Shown piece by piece: positions 44,170 to 55,111 of a stretch of 64,000 nucleotides of DNA. Below the pieces are notes generated by a model. That model saw nothing but the letters and a program-made list of their open reading frames with translations. It was not told the DNA's origin and made no database searches. How positions within the stretch are numbered: position 1 is the stretch's first letter; each line of letters begins with the position of its first letter. The stretch spans positions 1,151,321 to 1,215,320 of the forward strand of contig NZ_KQ759763.1 of assembly GCF_001482195.1 (NCBI RefSeq), given 5' to 3'. The stretch is from Luteimonas abyssi (GTDB lineage: Bacteria > Pseudomonadota > Gammaproteobacteria > Xanthomonadales > Xanthomonadaceae). The translations under genes were made by a program, and so were the position numbers.

Positions 44170-47100
44170 ATGAGCCCGGCGATCCGTCGGCATGCCCGGC
44201 GCGCCGGGCGTTGGTCGTGGTATCTGCTGGCTGCGATTCTGGTGACAATGGCCGTGGTGGCCGGGATCGCGTCGCAGCTCATGCCGCTGGCCGAGCGTCA
44301 CCCCGAGCGGGTCGCCGCCTGGTTGAGCGAGCGTGCCGGCCGGCCCGTGCGTTTCGATGCGCTCGAGGCCGAGTGGACCCGTCGTGGACCGCTGTTGCGC
44401 GTGGACGGGCTTCGGGTCGGGGCCGACGACGATGCCGTGGAGATCGGTGCTGCGGAGATCCTGGTCGCCCAGTACGCCGGCCTGCTGCCGGGACGTTCCC
44501 TGACCGAATTGCGGCTGCGCGACGTGCATCTGGAACTGGAGCGCCGCGACGACGGCAGCTGGCATGTGCACGGGCTGCCGGGCGAGGGGCCCGGGCGCGA
44601 CGATCCGTTCGCCGGCCTGGAGCGGCTCGGGGAGGTGCAGGTGCTGGGCGGCAGTCTGGATCTGCACGCGCCTGAGCTGGGCATTCGGACCCATGTGCCG
44701 CGAATCGACCTGCGCCTCCAGGTCGAGCGCGACCGCGTGCGCATCGCCGGGCGCGCCTGGCGGGTGGAAACGCACGCGCCGGTGCAGGTGGCGCTGGAGC
44801 TGTCGCGCAGCAGCGGCGATGGTCGGGTGTGGGCGGGTATCGAGCGTGCCGAACTGGACGGCTGGTCGCCGCTGTTGCGTTATGCCGGTGTCGCGGTGGC
44901 CGGCGGGCAGGGCGACGTGGGGGCGTGGATCACGTTGACGGCCAGACGGATGGTCGCGGCGCGGGCGACGGTCGCGTTCGAGGGCCTGACGCTGAAGGCG
45001 GTCGATGCCACAGACGCCGCCGAGGTCCAGTTCCAGCGGCTGGAGGCGGATCTCGACTGGCGGGTTACCCCGGGCGGCTGGCGCCTCGACGCCCCCCGCC
45101 TGCGGCTCGGGTCCGCGGACGACGTGCAGTCGCTGGACGGCATCGCGATGGCGATGGGTGTCCAGCAGGCCGTCGCCGCGGCGCGGGTGGACCTGGGTCC
45201 GTTGCTGGCGCTGCTGCCGCTGTCGGACCGGCTGCCCGACGGGGTGCGGACCTGGCTGCGCGATGTGCAGCCGGGGGTGGTGGCCACCGATGTGGCGTTC
45301 GCGCGTGATCCCGCCACGGGTGCCATGCGGATCGCGGCGCGGCTGGACGATCTCGCGTTCGCCAGCCGCGGCGAAGCGCCCGGCATGTCGGGTGTGGCGG
45401 GAACGCTGAAGGGCGATGCCGATGGCGTGGTGTTCACGCCCGACCCCCGGGCGCGCTGGCGCTTCGACTGGCCCGCCGGCTTCAGCGCGCCGCACGACAT
45501 CCGCCTGGCCGGCTCCATCGTGGCCTGGCACGGTGACGGTGGCTGGGAGATCGCGACGCCGGCGTTGCGCGTCGAAGGCGAGGGCTATGCCGCCACCGTG
45601 CGGGGAGGGCTGGGCTTCGACGCCGATGGCAGCCGCCCGCGCATCGACCTGGCCGCCGAGCTCGACGATGCCGCCGTGCCGGTGGCCAGACGCTTCTGGG
45701 TCCGGCACCGGATGCCGGAGGCGGCCGTTGCATGGCTGGACGCGGCGCTCGTCGACGGTCGGGTGCGCAACGGCCGCGCGGTGGTCTCCGGCGACCTCGA
45801 CGACTGGCCATTCCGGGCCGCGCCCGGGCAGCCGGCCCCGGGCCTGTTCCAGGCCGAGGGCGATCTGGCCGGCGCGGTGTTGCGGTTCCAGCCGGACTGG
45901 CCTGCGATCGACGCGCTCGAGGGCCATGTCAGGTTCGTCGCCGACGGCTTCGAGGTGAGCGGCCACGCGGCCATGGCCGGGGTCGAGATCCCGGAGATCG
46001 AGGGCGGCATCGCGAGCTTCGCCGACGCCGAGCTGCAGGTCCGCGCCCAGGCGCAGTCCGATGTCTCGGCGATGTTCGACATGCTGCGCCAGACCCCGTT
46101 GTACGAGGGGCTTTCGGCGCTGGACGAGCTGCAGGCGGTGGGGCCGGCGCGGGGGCGTTTCGCGATGACGCTGCCGTTCGGGGAGGGCGTCCCGCCGCAG
46201 ATCGACGGCGAGGTCGATCTCGACGATGTGCGGGTCTCCGAGCGCACATGGACATTGGACCTCGAGCAGGTCAACGGCACGCTGCGCTACGACGAGCACG
46301 GATTCAGCGCGCCCACATTGCGCGTGCGCGCCGAAGGCGGCGACGGTCAACTGCGGCTCGCCGCCGGCGAAGGCCATGTGGAGGATCCGGCGCAGGCGCT
46401 TGAAGGCGCCTTGCAGGCCGATTTCGCCATTGCCGCGCTCCTCGACCGCGTCGATACGCTGGCATGGCTGCGCCCGCACGTGGATGGGCGCTCGGGTTGG
46501 ACGGTCGGCGTCCGGGTCCCGCGCACGGTGCAGGCGGGCACCGCGCCGGCCGAGCTGAGCCTGCGCTCGGACCTGCGCGGCACCGCGCTGGCGTTGCCGG
46601 CGCCGCTGGCGAAGCCCGCCGATGTTCCGTTGCCGACGGAGGTGCGCGTGGGCCTGCCGCTGGAGGACGGTCACGAGATCGTGGTGGCACTGGGCGACCG
46701 GCTGCAGGTGCGTGCGCGCGAAACGCCGGCTGGTACCGGCCTGGGAATCGCGCTGGGCGGCGAAGCGGCGCGGCCGCCGCCGGCATCCGGCATTGTGCTG
46801 GCCGGCCGCACGGACGCGCTGGATGCGCTGGAGTGGGCGGGTCTGTTGGCCGCAGGCGACGGCGACGGGCTGCCGCTGCGGCGCATCGACCTGGTCGCCG
46901 ATCGCCTGGTGCTGCTGGGCGGGACGTTCCCGCAGACCCGGATCCGCGCGGCACCCGGCGCCGCAGGGACGGAGCTCGGCTTCGAAGGCCCGGCGTTGGT
47001 GGGCGCGGTCCGCCTGCCCGAAGGCGGCATGCCGCTGGTGGGCCGGTTCGAGCGGTTGTACTGGCAGCGTCCCGAAGCCGAAGGCGCACCCGTGGCGCCG

Positions 47101-48045
47101 GCGCAGGCGGCCGCGTTGCCGCAGGCCGACCCCGCGGACGACGGCATCGACCCCTCGCGGGTGCCGGCGCTGCAGATCGACGTGACCGAACTGCGATTGG
47201 GCCGGGCGCGCCTGGGCGAAGCCTCGCTGCGCACGCGTCCGGTGGCCGATGGCCTGCAGGTCGATCACCTGCGCGCCCAAGGCGTGGACGGGCGGGTCGA
47301 CATCACCGGTGCCTGGCGCGGTCGGGGCGTCGACCAGCGGACGCAAGCCGACGTGGAGATCGAAAGCGGCGACTACGGTGCGTTGATGGCCGCGCTGGGA
47401 CAGGGCGAACTGCTGCAGGGCGGCAACGGGCGGATCGATTTCGAAGTGGACTGGCGCGGCAGTCCCGCGAACCTCGATCTGGCGAGTCTGTCCGGACATC
47501 TGGCGCTGTCGATCCGCGACGGGCAGCTGGTCGACGTGGAGCCGGGTGCCGGGCGCCTGCTCGGCCTGCTCAGCGTGGCCGAACTGCCACGCCGGTTGAT
47601 GCTCGACTTCCGCGACTTCTTCGACCGTGGTCTCGCATTCAACCGAATGTCGGGCGAGGTCCACTTCGCCGGTGGCCAGGCGCGCGGCGAGGGTTTGACC
47701 ATCGACGCGCCGGCGGCGGAGATCCGGATCCGCGGCAGCGCCGACCTGCGCGGGCAGACGTACGATCAGACCATCGACGTGCATCCCAAGTCGGGCAACC
47801 TGCTGACCGCGGTGGGTGCGTTGACCGGCGGCCCGATCGGCGCGGCCGTGGGCGCGGCTGCCAACGTGGTCCTGCGCCGGCCGCTGGGAGAGATCGGCGC
47901 CACGACCTACCGCGTCAGTGGCCCGTGGCGCGACCCCGAGGTCGAGGTGATCCGGCGTGAACCGCAGCGCGCCGCCGGATCGCGCCGACAGCCGGCGGGC
48001 GATCCGGCGCCATCGGAACCGCCAGTCGACGCAACGGAACCCTGA
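44170..48045 (+). CDS. yhdP: YhdP family AsmA-like envelope protein
   Basis: A 1291-residue protein with one N-terminal membrane helix (about 14-37) and a very long beta-rich periplasmic region. YhdP hallmarks include AWLSERAGRPVRFDALEAEWTRRGPLLRVDGLRVG near the start and, at the C-terminus, LLGLLSVAELPRRLMLDFRDFFDRGLAFNRMSGEVHFAGG. This is the AsmA/VPS13-like repeating-beta-groove fold that carries phospholipids between inner and outer membranes. The C-terminal 35 residues are a basic, Pro-rich tail. It follows rng by 21 bases and precedes tldD, the conserved arrangement. Confidence 0.92.
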   Translation: MSPAIRRHARRAGRWSWYLLAAILVTMAVVAGIASQLMPLAERHPERVAAWLSERAGRPVRFDALEAEWTRRGPLLRVDGLRVGADDDAVEIGAAEILVAQYAGLLPGRSLTELRLRDVHLELERRDDGSWHVHGLPGEGPGRDDPFAGLERLGEVQVLGGSLDLHAPELGIRTHVPRIDLRLQVERDRVRIAGRAWRVETHAPVQVALELSRSSGDGRVWAGIERAELDGWSPLLRYAGVAVAGGQGDVGAWITLTARRMVAARATVAFEGLTLKAVDATDAAEVQFQRLEADLDWRVTPGGWRLDAPRLRLGSADDVQSLDGIAMAMGVQQAVAAARVDLGPLLALLPLSDRLPDGVRTWLRDVQPGVVATDVAFARDPATGAMRIAARLDDLAFASRGEAPGMSGVAGTLKGDADGVVFTPDPRARWRFDWPAGFSAPHDIRLAGSIVAWHGDGGWEIATPALRVEGEGYAATVRGGLGFDADGSRPRIDLAAELDDAAVPVARRFWVRHRMPEAAVAWLDAALVDGRVRNGRAVVSGDLDDWPFRAAPGQPAPGLFQAEGDLAGAVLRFQPDWPAIDALEGHVRFVADGFEVSGHAAMAGVEIPEIEGGIASFADAELQVRAQAQSDVSAMFDMLRQTPLYEGLSALDELQAVGPARGRFAMTLPFGEGVPPQIDGEVDLDDVRVSERTWTLDLEQVNGTLRYDEHGFSAPTLRVRAEGGDGQLRLAAGEGHVEDPAQALEGALQADFAIAALLDRVDTLAWLRPHVDGRSGWTVGVRVPRTVQAGTAPAELSLRSDLRGTALALPAPLAKPADVPLPTEVRVGLPLEDGHEIVVALGDRLQVRARETPAGTGLGIALGGEAARPPPASGIVLAGRTDALDALEWAGLLAAGDGDGLPLRRIDLVADRLVLLGGTFPQTRIRAAPGAAGTELGFEGPALVGAVRLPEGGMPLVGRFERLYWQRPEAEGAPVAPAQAAALPQADPADDGIDPSRVPALQIDVTELRLGRARLGEASLRTRPVADGLQVDHLRAQGVDGRVDITGAWRGRGVDQRTQADVEIESGDYGALMAALGQGELLQGGNGRIDFEVDWRGSPANLDLASLSGHLALSIRDGQLVDVEPGAGRLLGLLSVAELPRRLMLDFRDFFDRGLAFNRMSGEVHFAGGQARGEGLTIDAPAAEIRIRGSADLRGQTYDQTIDVHPKSGNLLTAVGALTGGPIGAAVGAAANVVLRRPLGEIGATTYRVSGPWRDPEVEVIRREPQRAAGSRRQPAGDPAPSEPPVDATEP

Positions 48046-48174
48046 AGAGCGGGCCGTGAACGCCCGTCGGATGCCATGGTCCGTGCTGTTCTTTCTTGCC
48101 AATGGCGCCTAGCGCGTGACGGCTCGTCATCGACGCCGCTTGTTCCGGCGGCCTTCGCCCCCCATCCTGAGCGG

Positions 48175-49626
48175 ATGTCCGAATCCCCCATCGCACTCGC
48201 CGAACGCCGCCTGCTGACGCCCGCAGGCCTCGATGTCCGTCAGCTCGACAGTACCTTCTCCGCGCTGCTGGGGCCGGGCGTCGATTTCGGCGATCTCTAC
48301 TTCCAGCACAGCCGGCGCGAGAGCTGGAGCATGGAGGATGGCATCGTCAAGGACGGCGCCCATGCCATCGAGCAGGGCGTGGGCGTGCGCGCCATCGCCG
48401 GCGAGAAGACCGGCTTCGCCTACTCCGACGACATCGATGCGGCCGCGCTGCTGGCGGCGGCCGGCTCGGCGCGCGCGATCTCGCGCGATGGCCGTGCGCA
48501 CGCGCCGCTGCAGGTGAACGCGCGCGGGCGGGATCGTGCGCGGCTGTACCCGGCGCTCGATCCGATCGAGGGCCTCGACAGCGCCGCCAAGGTCGGGGCC
48601 CTGCGCGATCTCGATCGTCTGCTGCGCGCGGCCGATCCGCGGGTCAAGCAGGTGATGGTCAGCCTGTCGGGCGTGGTCGATACCGTCCTGGTGGCGCGTT
48701 CGGACGGCGTGCTCGCCGGCGACGTGCGACCGCTGGTGCGGCTGAACGTGCAGGTCATCGTGGAACAGGATGGGCGCCGCGAATCGGGCTATGCCGGCTA
48801 CGGCGGCCGCCACGGGTACGACGTGCTGCTGGCCGACGGCAAGCCGGAGCACTTCGCGCGCGAGGCACTGCGGCAGGCGTTGGTGAACCTGGACGCGGTC
48901 GATGCGCCCGCCGGGGTCATGCCGGTGGTGCTGGGCGCAGGCTGGCCCGGCGTGCTGCTGCACGAGGCGGTCGGCCACGGGCTGGAAGGCGACTTCAACC
49001 GCAAGGGCACCAGCACCTATGCCGGGCGCCTGGGCGAACAGGTGGCGGCGAAGGGGGTGACCATCGTCGACGACGGCACCCTGGCCGGGCGTCGCGGTTC
49101 GCTCGACGTCGACGACGAAGGCACACCGACGGGCTGCACCACGCTGATCGAGGACGGCGTGCTCGCCGGCTACATGCAGGACACCCACAACGCCCGCCTG
49201 ATGGGCGTGGCGCCGACCGGCAACGGGCGGCGCGAATCGTTCGCCCACCTGGTGATGCCGCGCATGACCAACACCTACATGCTGGCCGGCCAGGACGATC
49301 CCGAGGACATGATCCGTTCGGTGAAGAAAGGCCTGTACGCGGTCAACTTCGGGGGCGGACAGGTCGACATCACCAGCGGCAAGTACGTGTTTTCGGCCAC
49401 CGAGGCCTATCTGATCGAGGACGGCCGGATCACCGCGCCGGTCAAGGGCGCGACGCTGATCGGCAACGGGCCTGAAACCATGCGCAAGGTCGCCCGCATC
49501 GGCCACGATCTGGCGCTCGACGATGGCGTGGGCGTCTGCGGCAAGGACGGACAGAGTGTGCCGGTGGGCGTGGGCCAGCCGTCGCTGTTGATCGATGGCC
49601 TGACCGTGGGTGGGACCCAGGCGTGA
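48175..49626 (+). CDS. tldD: TldD, metalloprotease subunit
   Basis: A 483-residue protein that with PmbA (TldE) forms a protease degrading unfolded peptides and acting on microcin precursors and CcdA. The zinc motif HExxxH is at 263-268 ([13 protein letters not shown]), followed by the conserved [25 protein letters not shown] and [26 protein letters not shown] stretches. ATG at 48175. Convergent with darP. The partner pmbA lies just beyond darP. Confidence 0.95.
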   Translation: MSESPIALAERRLLTPAGLDVRQLDSTFSALLGPGVDFGDLYFQHSRRESWSMEDGIVKDGAHAIEQGVGVRAIAGEKTGFAYSDDIDAAALLAAAGSARAISRDGRAHAPLQVNARGRDRARLYPALDPIEGLDSAAKVGALRDLDRLLRAADPRVKQVMVSLSGVVDTVLVARSDGVLAGDVRPLVRLNVQVIVEQDGRRESGYAGYGGRHGYDVLLADGKPEHFAREALRQALVNLDAVDAPAGVMPVVLGAGWPGVLLHEAVGHGLEGDFNRKGTSTYAGRLGEQVAAKGVTIVDDGTLAGRRGSLDVDDEGTPTGCTTLIEDGVLAGYMQDTHNARLMGVAPTGNGRRESFAHLVMPRMTNTYMLAGQDDPEDMIRSVKKGLYAVNFGGGQVDITSGKYVFSATEAYLIEDGRITAPVKGATLIGNGPETMRKVARIGHDLALDDGVGVCGKDGQSVPVGVGQPSLLIDGLTVGGTQA

Positions 49627-49696
49627 GCGGCCGGCGATCGCGACCGGACGCTCCCGGTACGCTGCGCGCAGCGGCGCTCGATGGTCTCCGGGAGGC

Positions 49697-50260
49697 CTAC
49701 GGGTCGCCGGCGTCGGCGTCCTCGTCTTCGTGTGGCGACGCCTGCGCCTGCAGCAGGTCGCGCAGCGCGCGGAACAGTTCCCGATAGGCATGCGGCGGCT
49801 TGTTTTTCGCGCGTTCCTGCATCGCGTTGCGGACCAGCTGGCGCAGGTGCTGGCGGTCGGCGTCCGGATGCGCGGCGAGCAGCTCGCCCAGCGCAGGATC
49901 GCCTTCGTCCAGCAGCCGCTCGCGCCAGGTCTCGGCCCGGTGCAGGAGCGCGGTTTCCTGACGCGCCGCTTCGCCGCCGGCATCGAGCGCATCGCGGATC
50001 GCCTCGAGGGTGGCGTCGTCCTCGCGGCGCATCTGCTTGGCCAGATAGGCGAGCTGGCGCTTGCGCGCGATGTGCGAAGTGATCCGGCGCGCTTCCTTGA
50101 TGTGCGGCAACAGCGCCTCGGGCAGCGGCAGCTTTTCCAGCTGCGCATCGCTCAGGCGCGCCAGTTTCTCGCCCAGCGCCAGGGTCTCCAGGGCGCCGCG
50201 CCGTTGTTCGCTGCGGCTGGGCGAGAAGTACTCGCCGGTGTCTTCGTCGATTCCACGCAT
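49697..50260 (-). CDS. darP: Dual-action ribosomal maturation protein DarP (YjgA)
   Basis: A 187-residue helical protein that binds pre-50S particles. The family start is at ATG 50260 ([20 protein letters not shown]), followed by [38 protein letters not shown] in pieces and a C-terminal [24 protein letters not shown]. The tail after about residue 170 is acidic. Transcribed divergently from pmbA with a 53-base gap, the usual gene pair. Confidence 0.93.
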   Translation of the reverse strand: MRGIDEDTGEYFSPSRSEQRRGALETLALGEKLARLSDAQLEKLPLPEALLPHIKEARRITSHIARKRQLAYLAKQMRREDDATLEAIRDALDAGGEAARQETALLHRAETWRERLLDEGDPALGELLAAHPDADRQHLRQLVRNAMQERAKNKPPHAYRELFRALRDLLQAQASPHEDEDADAGDP

Positions 50261-50313
50261 ACCCGTTCCCGTCTCCGGTCCGATGCCGGCCTGCAAACCA
50301 GAAGGATAAGCCA

Positions 50314-51687
50314 TTGAACCAGGTGCTCTCGCACGCGTCCGCTGCCGGCGCCACCGACGACAGCCGCGTGCGGCTGGATCGCCTGCAGGCGATCGCCGGC
50401 CAGGTGCTGGCGCTGTGCCGCGCGCGCGGCGCCGACCAGGCCGAGGTCGCCTGCTCGGAGGAGCGCGGCCTCAACATCGGCGTGCGCCTCGGCGAGGTGG
50501 AAACGGTGGAGGCCACGCGCGATCGCGGGGTGTCGCTCACGGTCTATTTCGCCCAACGCAAGGGCAGCGCGAGCACCGCCGATCTGCGCGAAGAGAGCCT
50601 GGTCGCCACGGTCGAACAGGCCTGCGCGATCGCCCGCTTCACCGAGGCCGATCCCGCGGCCGGTCTGGCCGATGCGGCGCTGATGGCGCGCGACCTGCGC
50701 GATTTCGACAGCTGGCATCCGTGGGCGGTCGATGCCGACGAGGCCGTCGCACTCGCACTGGCCTGCGAGCAGGCCGGACGCGACAGCGATCCGCGCATCG
50801 ACAACTCCGACGGCGCCTCGTTCGGCAGCGGCCAGTCGTTGAGCGTCTACGCGAACTCGCATGGTTTCGTCGGCGCCGGCCGCGACACCCACCACAGCCT
50901 CGGATGCGCGCTCATCGCCGGCAAGGGCGAGGCGATGCAGCGCGACGGCTGGTACACCCTGGGCCTGGCGCGCGAGGACATGGAAGCGGCCGACGCGGTC
51001 GGACGCAAGGCCGCCGCCCGCGCGCTGTCGCGGCTGGGCCCCCGGCCCATGCCCACCGGTGCCTTGCCGGTCCTGTTCTCGATGGAAACCTCGCGCTCGC
51101 TGGTGGGGCACCTGCTGGGCGCGGTGTCCGGTGGGTCGCAGTACCGACGCGCCAGCTTCCTGCTCGACGGCGCGGGCGAGCGGATCCTGCCGGAGTGGTT
51201 CTCCATCCGGGAGCGGCCGTTCCTGCCGCGCGGACTGCGCTCGGCGGCGTTCGACGACGAGGGCGTGGCGACGCGCGAGTCGTCGCTGGTCGAGGATGGC
51301 GTGCTGCAGCGCTACGTGCTGGGCAGTTACTCGGCACGCAAGCTCGGCCTGCAGACCACCGCCAATGCGGGCGGCGTGCACAACCTCGAAATCGGCGCGA
51401 ACGCCGGCGATCTGGCGTCGATGCTGCGCACGATGGGACGAGGCCTGCTGGTGACCGAGCTGATGGGGCAGGGCGTCAACGGCGTGACCGGCGATTACTC
51501 GCGCGGGGCGGCGGGCTTCTGGGTGGAGCACGGCGAGATCCAGTACCCGGTCGACGGCCTCACCATCGCCGGTAACCTGAAAACGATGTATCAGGGCATC
51601 CAGGCGGTCGGCGGCGAATGGGATCCGCGTTCGCACATCCGCGTCGGACCGATCCTCCTGGATCGCATGACCGTCGCCGGCGGCTGA
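50314..51687 (+). CDS. pmbA: PmbA/TldE, partner subunit of TldD
   Basis: A 457-residue homologue of TldD lacking the HExxxH zinc motif, as expected for the TldE subunit. Recognisable are the [36 protein letters not shown] stretch near residue 50-85, [38 protein letters not shown], and the C-terminal [29 protein letters not shown]. It begins with TTG 50314, with AAGGA seven bases upstream. TldD and PmbA act as a complex and are encoded 0.7 kb apart. Confidence 0.94.
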   Translation: MNQVLSHASAAGATDDSRVRLDRLQAIAGQVLALCRARGADQAEVACSEERGLNIGVRLGEVETVEATRDRGVSLTVYFAQRKGSASTADLREESLVATVEQACAIARFTEADPAAGLADAALMARDLRDFDSWHPWAVDADEAVALALACEQAGRDSDPRIDNSDGASFGSGQSLSVYANSHGFVGAGRDTHHSLGCALIAGKGEAMQRDGWYTLGLAREDMEAADAVGRKAAARALSRLGPRPMPTGALPVLFSMETSRSLVGHLLGAVSGGSQYRRASFLLDGAGERILPEWFSIRERPFLPRGLRSAAFDDEGVATRESSLVEDGVLQRYVLGSYSARKLGLQTTANAGGVHNLEIGANAGDLASMLRTMGRGLLVTELMGQGVNGVTGDYSRGAAGFWVEHGEIQYPVDGLTIAGNLKTMYQGIQAVGGEWDPRSHIRVGPILLDRMTVAGG

Positions 51688-51797
51688 TGTCCCGCCCGCG
51701 CAGTCGCGTGTAGGCCATCGGTTGGGTTGGTCCGGGATGCCGGCGTACCCATGATGGGAAAGACGGCGCGATCGGCGCGACGACCAGGAGACGGACC

Positions 51798-52232
51798 ATG
51801 TCGACCTTCGACCCCATCACCACCCAGGAAGAGCGCGGCTGGGCCATGGCGGCGCATCTCGCGGCGCTGGTGCTCGCATTGTTGACCAGCTGGCTGGTCG
51901 GCGTGGCCGGCGTCATCGGCGCCGGTGCGATCTGGCTGCTCAAGCGCGACAGTTCGCCGTTCATCGCCGAGCATGCGCGCGAGGCGGTCAACTTCAATCT
52001 GTCGATGCTGGTCTACGCCGCCGTGGCGCTGGCGTTCGGCGCGGTGCTGGTCGGTGCCACTGTGCTCACCCTGGGGTTGGGCGTGATCCTGACCCTCCCG
52101 GCCGGACTGGCCCTGCTGGTCGCGGTCATGGCCATCGCGGTGATGTGGCTGGTGTGCAGCATCCTGGCTGCGATCGCGGCATGGAACGGACAGCGCTATC
52201 GCTATCCGCTGAGCATCCGGATCCTGAACTGA
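51798..52232 (+). CDS. DUF4870 membrane protein
   Basis: A 144-residue protein with three to four membrane helices and the DUF4870 signature at residues 14-70: RGWAMAAHLAALVLALL, IGAGAIWLLKRDSSPFIAEHAREAVNFNLSML, and a YPLSIRIL ending. Similar to the Tic20-like small membrane proteins; role unknown. AGGAG precedes ATG 51798 by eight bases. A single gene between pmbA and the convergent ispA. Confidence 0.85.
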   Translation: MSTFDPITTQEERGWAMAAHLAALVLALLTSWLVGVAGVIGAGAIWLLKRDSSPFIAEHAREAVNFNLSMLVYAAVALAFGAVLVGATVLTLGLGVILTLPAGLALLVAVMAIAVMWLVCSILAAIAAWNGQRYRYPLSIRILN

Positions 52233-52343
52233 CGGGAGGCAGGCGAACGGGAGGAAACGGGCGCAGCGGCCGTTCCTGGCGGGTGTTCCCCAGCATCCCT
52301 TTTCGGGTTCCGGGTGCTGACGCCGGCATCGTTCCGCGGGCGG

Positions 52344-53375
52344 TCAGCGGTCGCGTTCGATCGCCAGCCGTCCCAGCGCGGCGAGTGTCCGCGCGCGCGG
52401 ACCGAACGATGCCAGGGCGGCATCCATCGTGTCGCCCAGGCCCTGCAGGCGCGCACGGGAGGCGTCCAGGCCCAGCAGCGCGGGAAACGTCGTCTTGGCC
52501 TGGGCGATGTCCTTGCCGGCGGTCTTGCCCAGGGTGGCGGTGTCCCCCTCCACGTCGAGCAGGTCGTCGCGGATCTGGAACGCGAGCCCGAGCGCATCGG
52601 CGAAACGATCGAGGTGGGCGACATCCTCCGCGTCGGCATCTGCGGCGAGGGCCCCCAGCCTCACTGCCGCACGCAGCAGTGCGCCGGTCTTGAGCGCATG
52701 CAGACGTTCGAGAGCGGATACCCGCTCGGAAGCGGGCTGATCGTCATCAGGGTGCCCGGATGCGGGCTGATCGGATGCGTGATCGGCGCCGCTGTTCGGA
52801 GGCTGCGCCCGGAGCGGCGTCTCCTCGTGACCGGAAGCCCGACCCGCACCGGGTGTTCCTGGCGCCCCGCCCCCGGTCGCGGCCAGGTCGAGGGCCTGAC
52901 CGCCGCACATGCCCGCCGCACCCGCGGCGATCGCGAGTTCGCCGAGCATCGCCACGCGCCGTTCCGCCGGCAGCGCCGCGCCGGCGAGTCGTTCGAAGGC
53001 CAGCGCCTGCAGGGCGTCGCCGCACAGGATCGCCGTGGCCTCGCCGAACGCGACGTGGACGGTGGGTTGGCCTCGGCGCAGGGCGTCGTCGTCCATCGAA
53101 GGCAGGTCGTCGTGGACCAGCGAGTAGGCATGGATCAATTCGATCGCCGCGGCCGCGTCGTCGAGCGCATCGGCCGGCAGCCCGAAGAGGTCGCCGGTGG
53201 CGTAGACCAGCAGCGGACGCATGCGTTTGCCGCCGAGCAGCGCCGCGTGGCGCATGGCGGCATGCAGATGGGGCTCGGCCGCCGGGCGGGCGTCGAGCGC
53301 GGTCGCGAGCGCGGCATCCGCGCGTAGGCGCCAGTGCGCGATGCGGTCGAGCGGCACGGCCGTGGCGTCAGGCAT
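52344..53375 (-). CDS. ispA: (2E,6E)-farnesyl diphosphate synthase
   Basis: A 343-residue prenyl transferase making farnesyl diphosphate from IPP and DMAPP/GPP. Both Asp-rich motifs are intact: DDLPSMDDD (89-97) and DDLLDVEGD (270-278), with [10 protein letters not shown] and the HALKTGALL helix. It is longer than the usual 295-300 residues because of an insertion of about 50 residues (168-217), Gly/Ala/Pro/Asp-rich, placed between [10 protein letters not shown] and [15 protein letters not shown]. Overlaps xseB by eight bases. Last gene of tilS-xseB-ispA. Confidence 0.93.
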   Translation of the reverse strand: MPDATAVPLDRIAHWRLRADAALATALDARPAAEPHLHAAMRHAALLGGKRMRPLLVYATGDLFGLPADALDDAAAAIELIHAYSLVHDDLPSMDDDALRRGQPTVHVAFGEATAILCGDALQALAFERLAGAALPAERRVAMLGELAIAAGAAGMCGGQALDLAATGGGAPGTPGAGRASGHEETPLRAQPPNSGADHASDQPASGHPDDDQPASERVSALERLHALKTGALLRAAVRLGALAADADAEDVAHLDRFADALGLAFQIRDDLLDVEGDTATLGKTAGKDIAQAKTTFPALLGLDASRARLQGLGDTMDAALASFGPRARTLAALGRLAIERDR

Positions 53376-53649
53376 CGTCGCCGGCGGGCGGAAACGGCTC
53401 CGATACCTCCGGTCGGGCCGGATCGGCGAGCAGACGTACCCGGAGCTCGGCCTGTTCCAGCGCCTGCTGGCAGCGACGGTACAGACCGACGCCGCGCTCG
53501 TAAGCGGCCAGCGAGTCCTCCAGGCTGAGTTCGCCGCCTTCCATGCGTTCGACCAGCGTCTCGAGCTGGTCGAGCGACGATTCGAAATCGGCGACCGGCG
53601 ATGCGGGGGTGTCGTCTTCGGACACCTGTGGGGTCTGCTTGCGTGCCAT
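53368..53649 (-). CDS. xseB: Exodeoxyribonuclease VII small subunit
   Basis: A 93-residue protein with the XseB core: [53 protein letters not shown], in which the [19 protein letters not shown] block is diagnostic. It pairs with XseA, not present in the window, to degrade single-stranded DNA. The ATG 53649 is nine bases after the tilS stop; the end overlaps ispA. Confidence 0.92.
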   Translation of the reverse strand: MARKQTPQVSEDDTPASPVADFESSLDQLETLVERMEGGELSLEDSLAAYERGVGLYRRCQQALEQAELRVRLLADPARPEVSEPFPPAGDDA

Positions 53650-53658
53650 GGACGGATT

Positions 53659-54999
53659 CTACCGTGCCGGCGTGCGCCTGCCGTGGAGATCGTGCCCCGG
53701 CGACGTCCAGCGCAGGCGGGCCTCGCGGCTGCGCAGCCAGGCGTCGAGGGACGCTGAGATCGCCAGGTCGCCGGCAGCCAGCAGCGTTGCGTCCGGTGTC
53801 GAGAGCAGCGGCAGGTGGGCTCGCTCCCAGGGCGGGACATCGAGCGTCTGCAGCACGTGCTTGAGCGCATGTGCGTGCGTGCGACCGGGGAGGCGGATGC
53901 GCTCGCCGCCGCGGCGTGCGTGGACACGGACCGGTGCCTCGAAGCGCACCCCGCGAGGGCCTTCCAGAACGAGGCATCCACCATCGGGCAGGTGGAGCGC
54001 CGTGTCGCCCCACCATGGCAGATCCAGGTCCGGCGCGAGCGGTGGCTGCGTCCGCGCGGCGTGGAGCAGGCCGCGCCAGGACAGCACCCGTGCATCGGCC
54101 CAGGCGAAGGCTGCATCCGCATCGGGGCGCGCGGTCAGCAGGTCGCGCTCGATCCGCGCGACGCCCTGCGCCGGCAGGGACGGCAGGCCAAGCGTGTCGA
54201 TCCAGCGCCGCAGCACCCGTGCCCGGCGCGCGGCGGGCAGCGCGAGCACGATCTCGGCCCGCAACACCGCGGGATCCAGCGTCGCGGCGCTCGCCAGTGC
54301 GCCTGCGTCCTCGTCGGCGAGCAGGTCGACGGCCTGTGCGGACAGCCGCGCGCTACGCGCCAAGGCGGCACCCGCGTGCGGCCAGCGGTTACGCAGCACG
54401 GGGAGGACGGCATTGCGGAGGAAGTTGCGATCGGCGTCGACGGCCGCATTGCTGGGATCTTCGACCCAGCGCATGTGCCGCGCATGTGCCCAGGTGGCCA
54501 GGTCCGTGCGCGGCGTGTCGAGCAGCGGCCGCCACAGCCAGCCGCGGTCGTGGCGGCGCCAGGAGCGCATCGCGCCCAGGCCGTCCGGGCCTGCGCTGCG
54601 CAGGGCACGCAGCAGGAAGGTTTCGGCCTGGTCGTCGAGATGATGCGCGAGCGCGAGGATCTCGCCATCGGCGAGCAGCCCGGAAAACGCCGCGTGGCGT
54701 GCCAGGCGTGCCGCGCCCTCCGGCCCATGGCCACCGCTGCCGTCCACCCGCACATGCACGATCTGCAGCGGTACGCCGACATCGGCGCAGACCGCGGCGC
54801 AGTGCGCGGCCCAGCCGTCCGCGGCCGCATGCAGGCCATGATGCACGTGGACCGCGCGCAACCCTCGCGCGCGCTGGTCGGGACGATCCGCCAGGGTGTG
54901 CAGCAACACGGTGGAGTCGAGGCCGCCGCTGTATCCGACCAGCACGGGTCCGTCGCGCTCGGCGTCGATCCACGGCGCGGGGGTGGGGGCGGACGTCAT
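53659..54999 (-). CDS. tilS: tRNA(Ile)-lysidine synthase
   Basis: A 446-residue enzyme converting the wobble C of the minor tRNA-Ile to lysidine, so that AUA is read as Ile. The PP-loop SGGLDS is at 24-29, followed by HHGLH and LALAHHLDDQAETFLLRALRSAGPDGLGAM, which contains the ATP/Mg region. A C-terminal TilS substrate-binding domain is present (GGERIRLPGRTHAHALKHVLQTLDVPPWERAHLPLL in pieces). Start at ATG 54999. Upstream in-frame sequence is basic and unrelated. First gene of the tilS-xseB-ispA unit. Confidence 0.94.
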   Translation of the reverse strand: MTSAPTPAPWIDAERDGPVLVGYSGGLDSTVLLHTLADRPDQRARGLRAVHVHHGLHAAADGWAAHCAAVCADVGVPLQIVHVRVDGSGGHGPEGAARLARHAAFSGLLADGEILALAHHLDDQAETFLLRALRSAGPDGLGAMRSWRRHDRGWLWRPLLDTPRTDLATWAHARHMRWVEDPSNAAVDADRNFLRNAVLPVLRNRWPHAGAALARSARLSAQAVDLLADEDAGALASAATLDPAVLRAEIVLALPAARRARVLRRWIDTLGLPSLPAQGVARIERDLLTARPDADAAFAWADARVLSWRGLLHAARTQPPLAPDLDLPWWGDTALHLPDGGCLVLEGPRGVRFEAPVRVHARRGGERIRLPGRTHAHALKHVLQTLDVPPWERAHLPLLSTPDATLLAAGDLAISASLDAWLRSREARLRWTSPGHDLHGRRTPAR

Positions 55000-55111
55000 G
55001 CGTGCATGGTGCCATGGTGCGCAATGCTGCGATTCGCCTGTCGCATCGAGCCGGTCGCGACGATGCCCTAGAGTGGGGCTTCTGGAATGTCCCGGTGCTT
55101 CGGAGTCCGCG

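Noticed and set aside
42325..48102. Open frame of 1925 codons on the minus strand opposite rng/yhdP
   Set aside because: It lies antisense to two well-supported genes, has Arg/His/Gln-rich composition typical of GC-driven shadow frames, and no domain.
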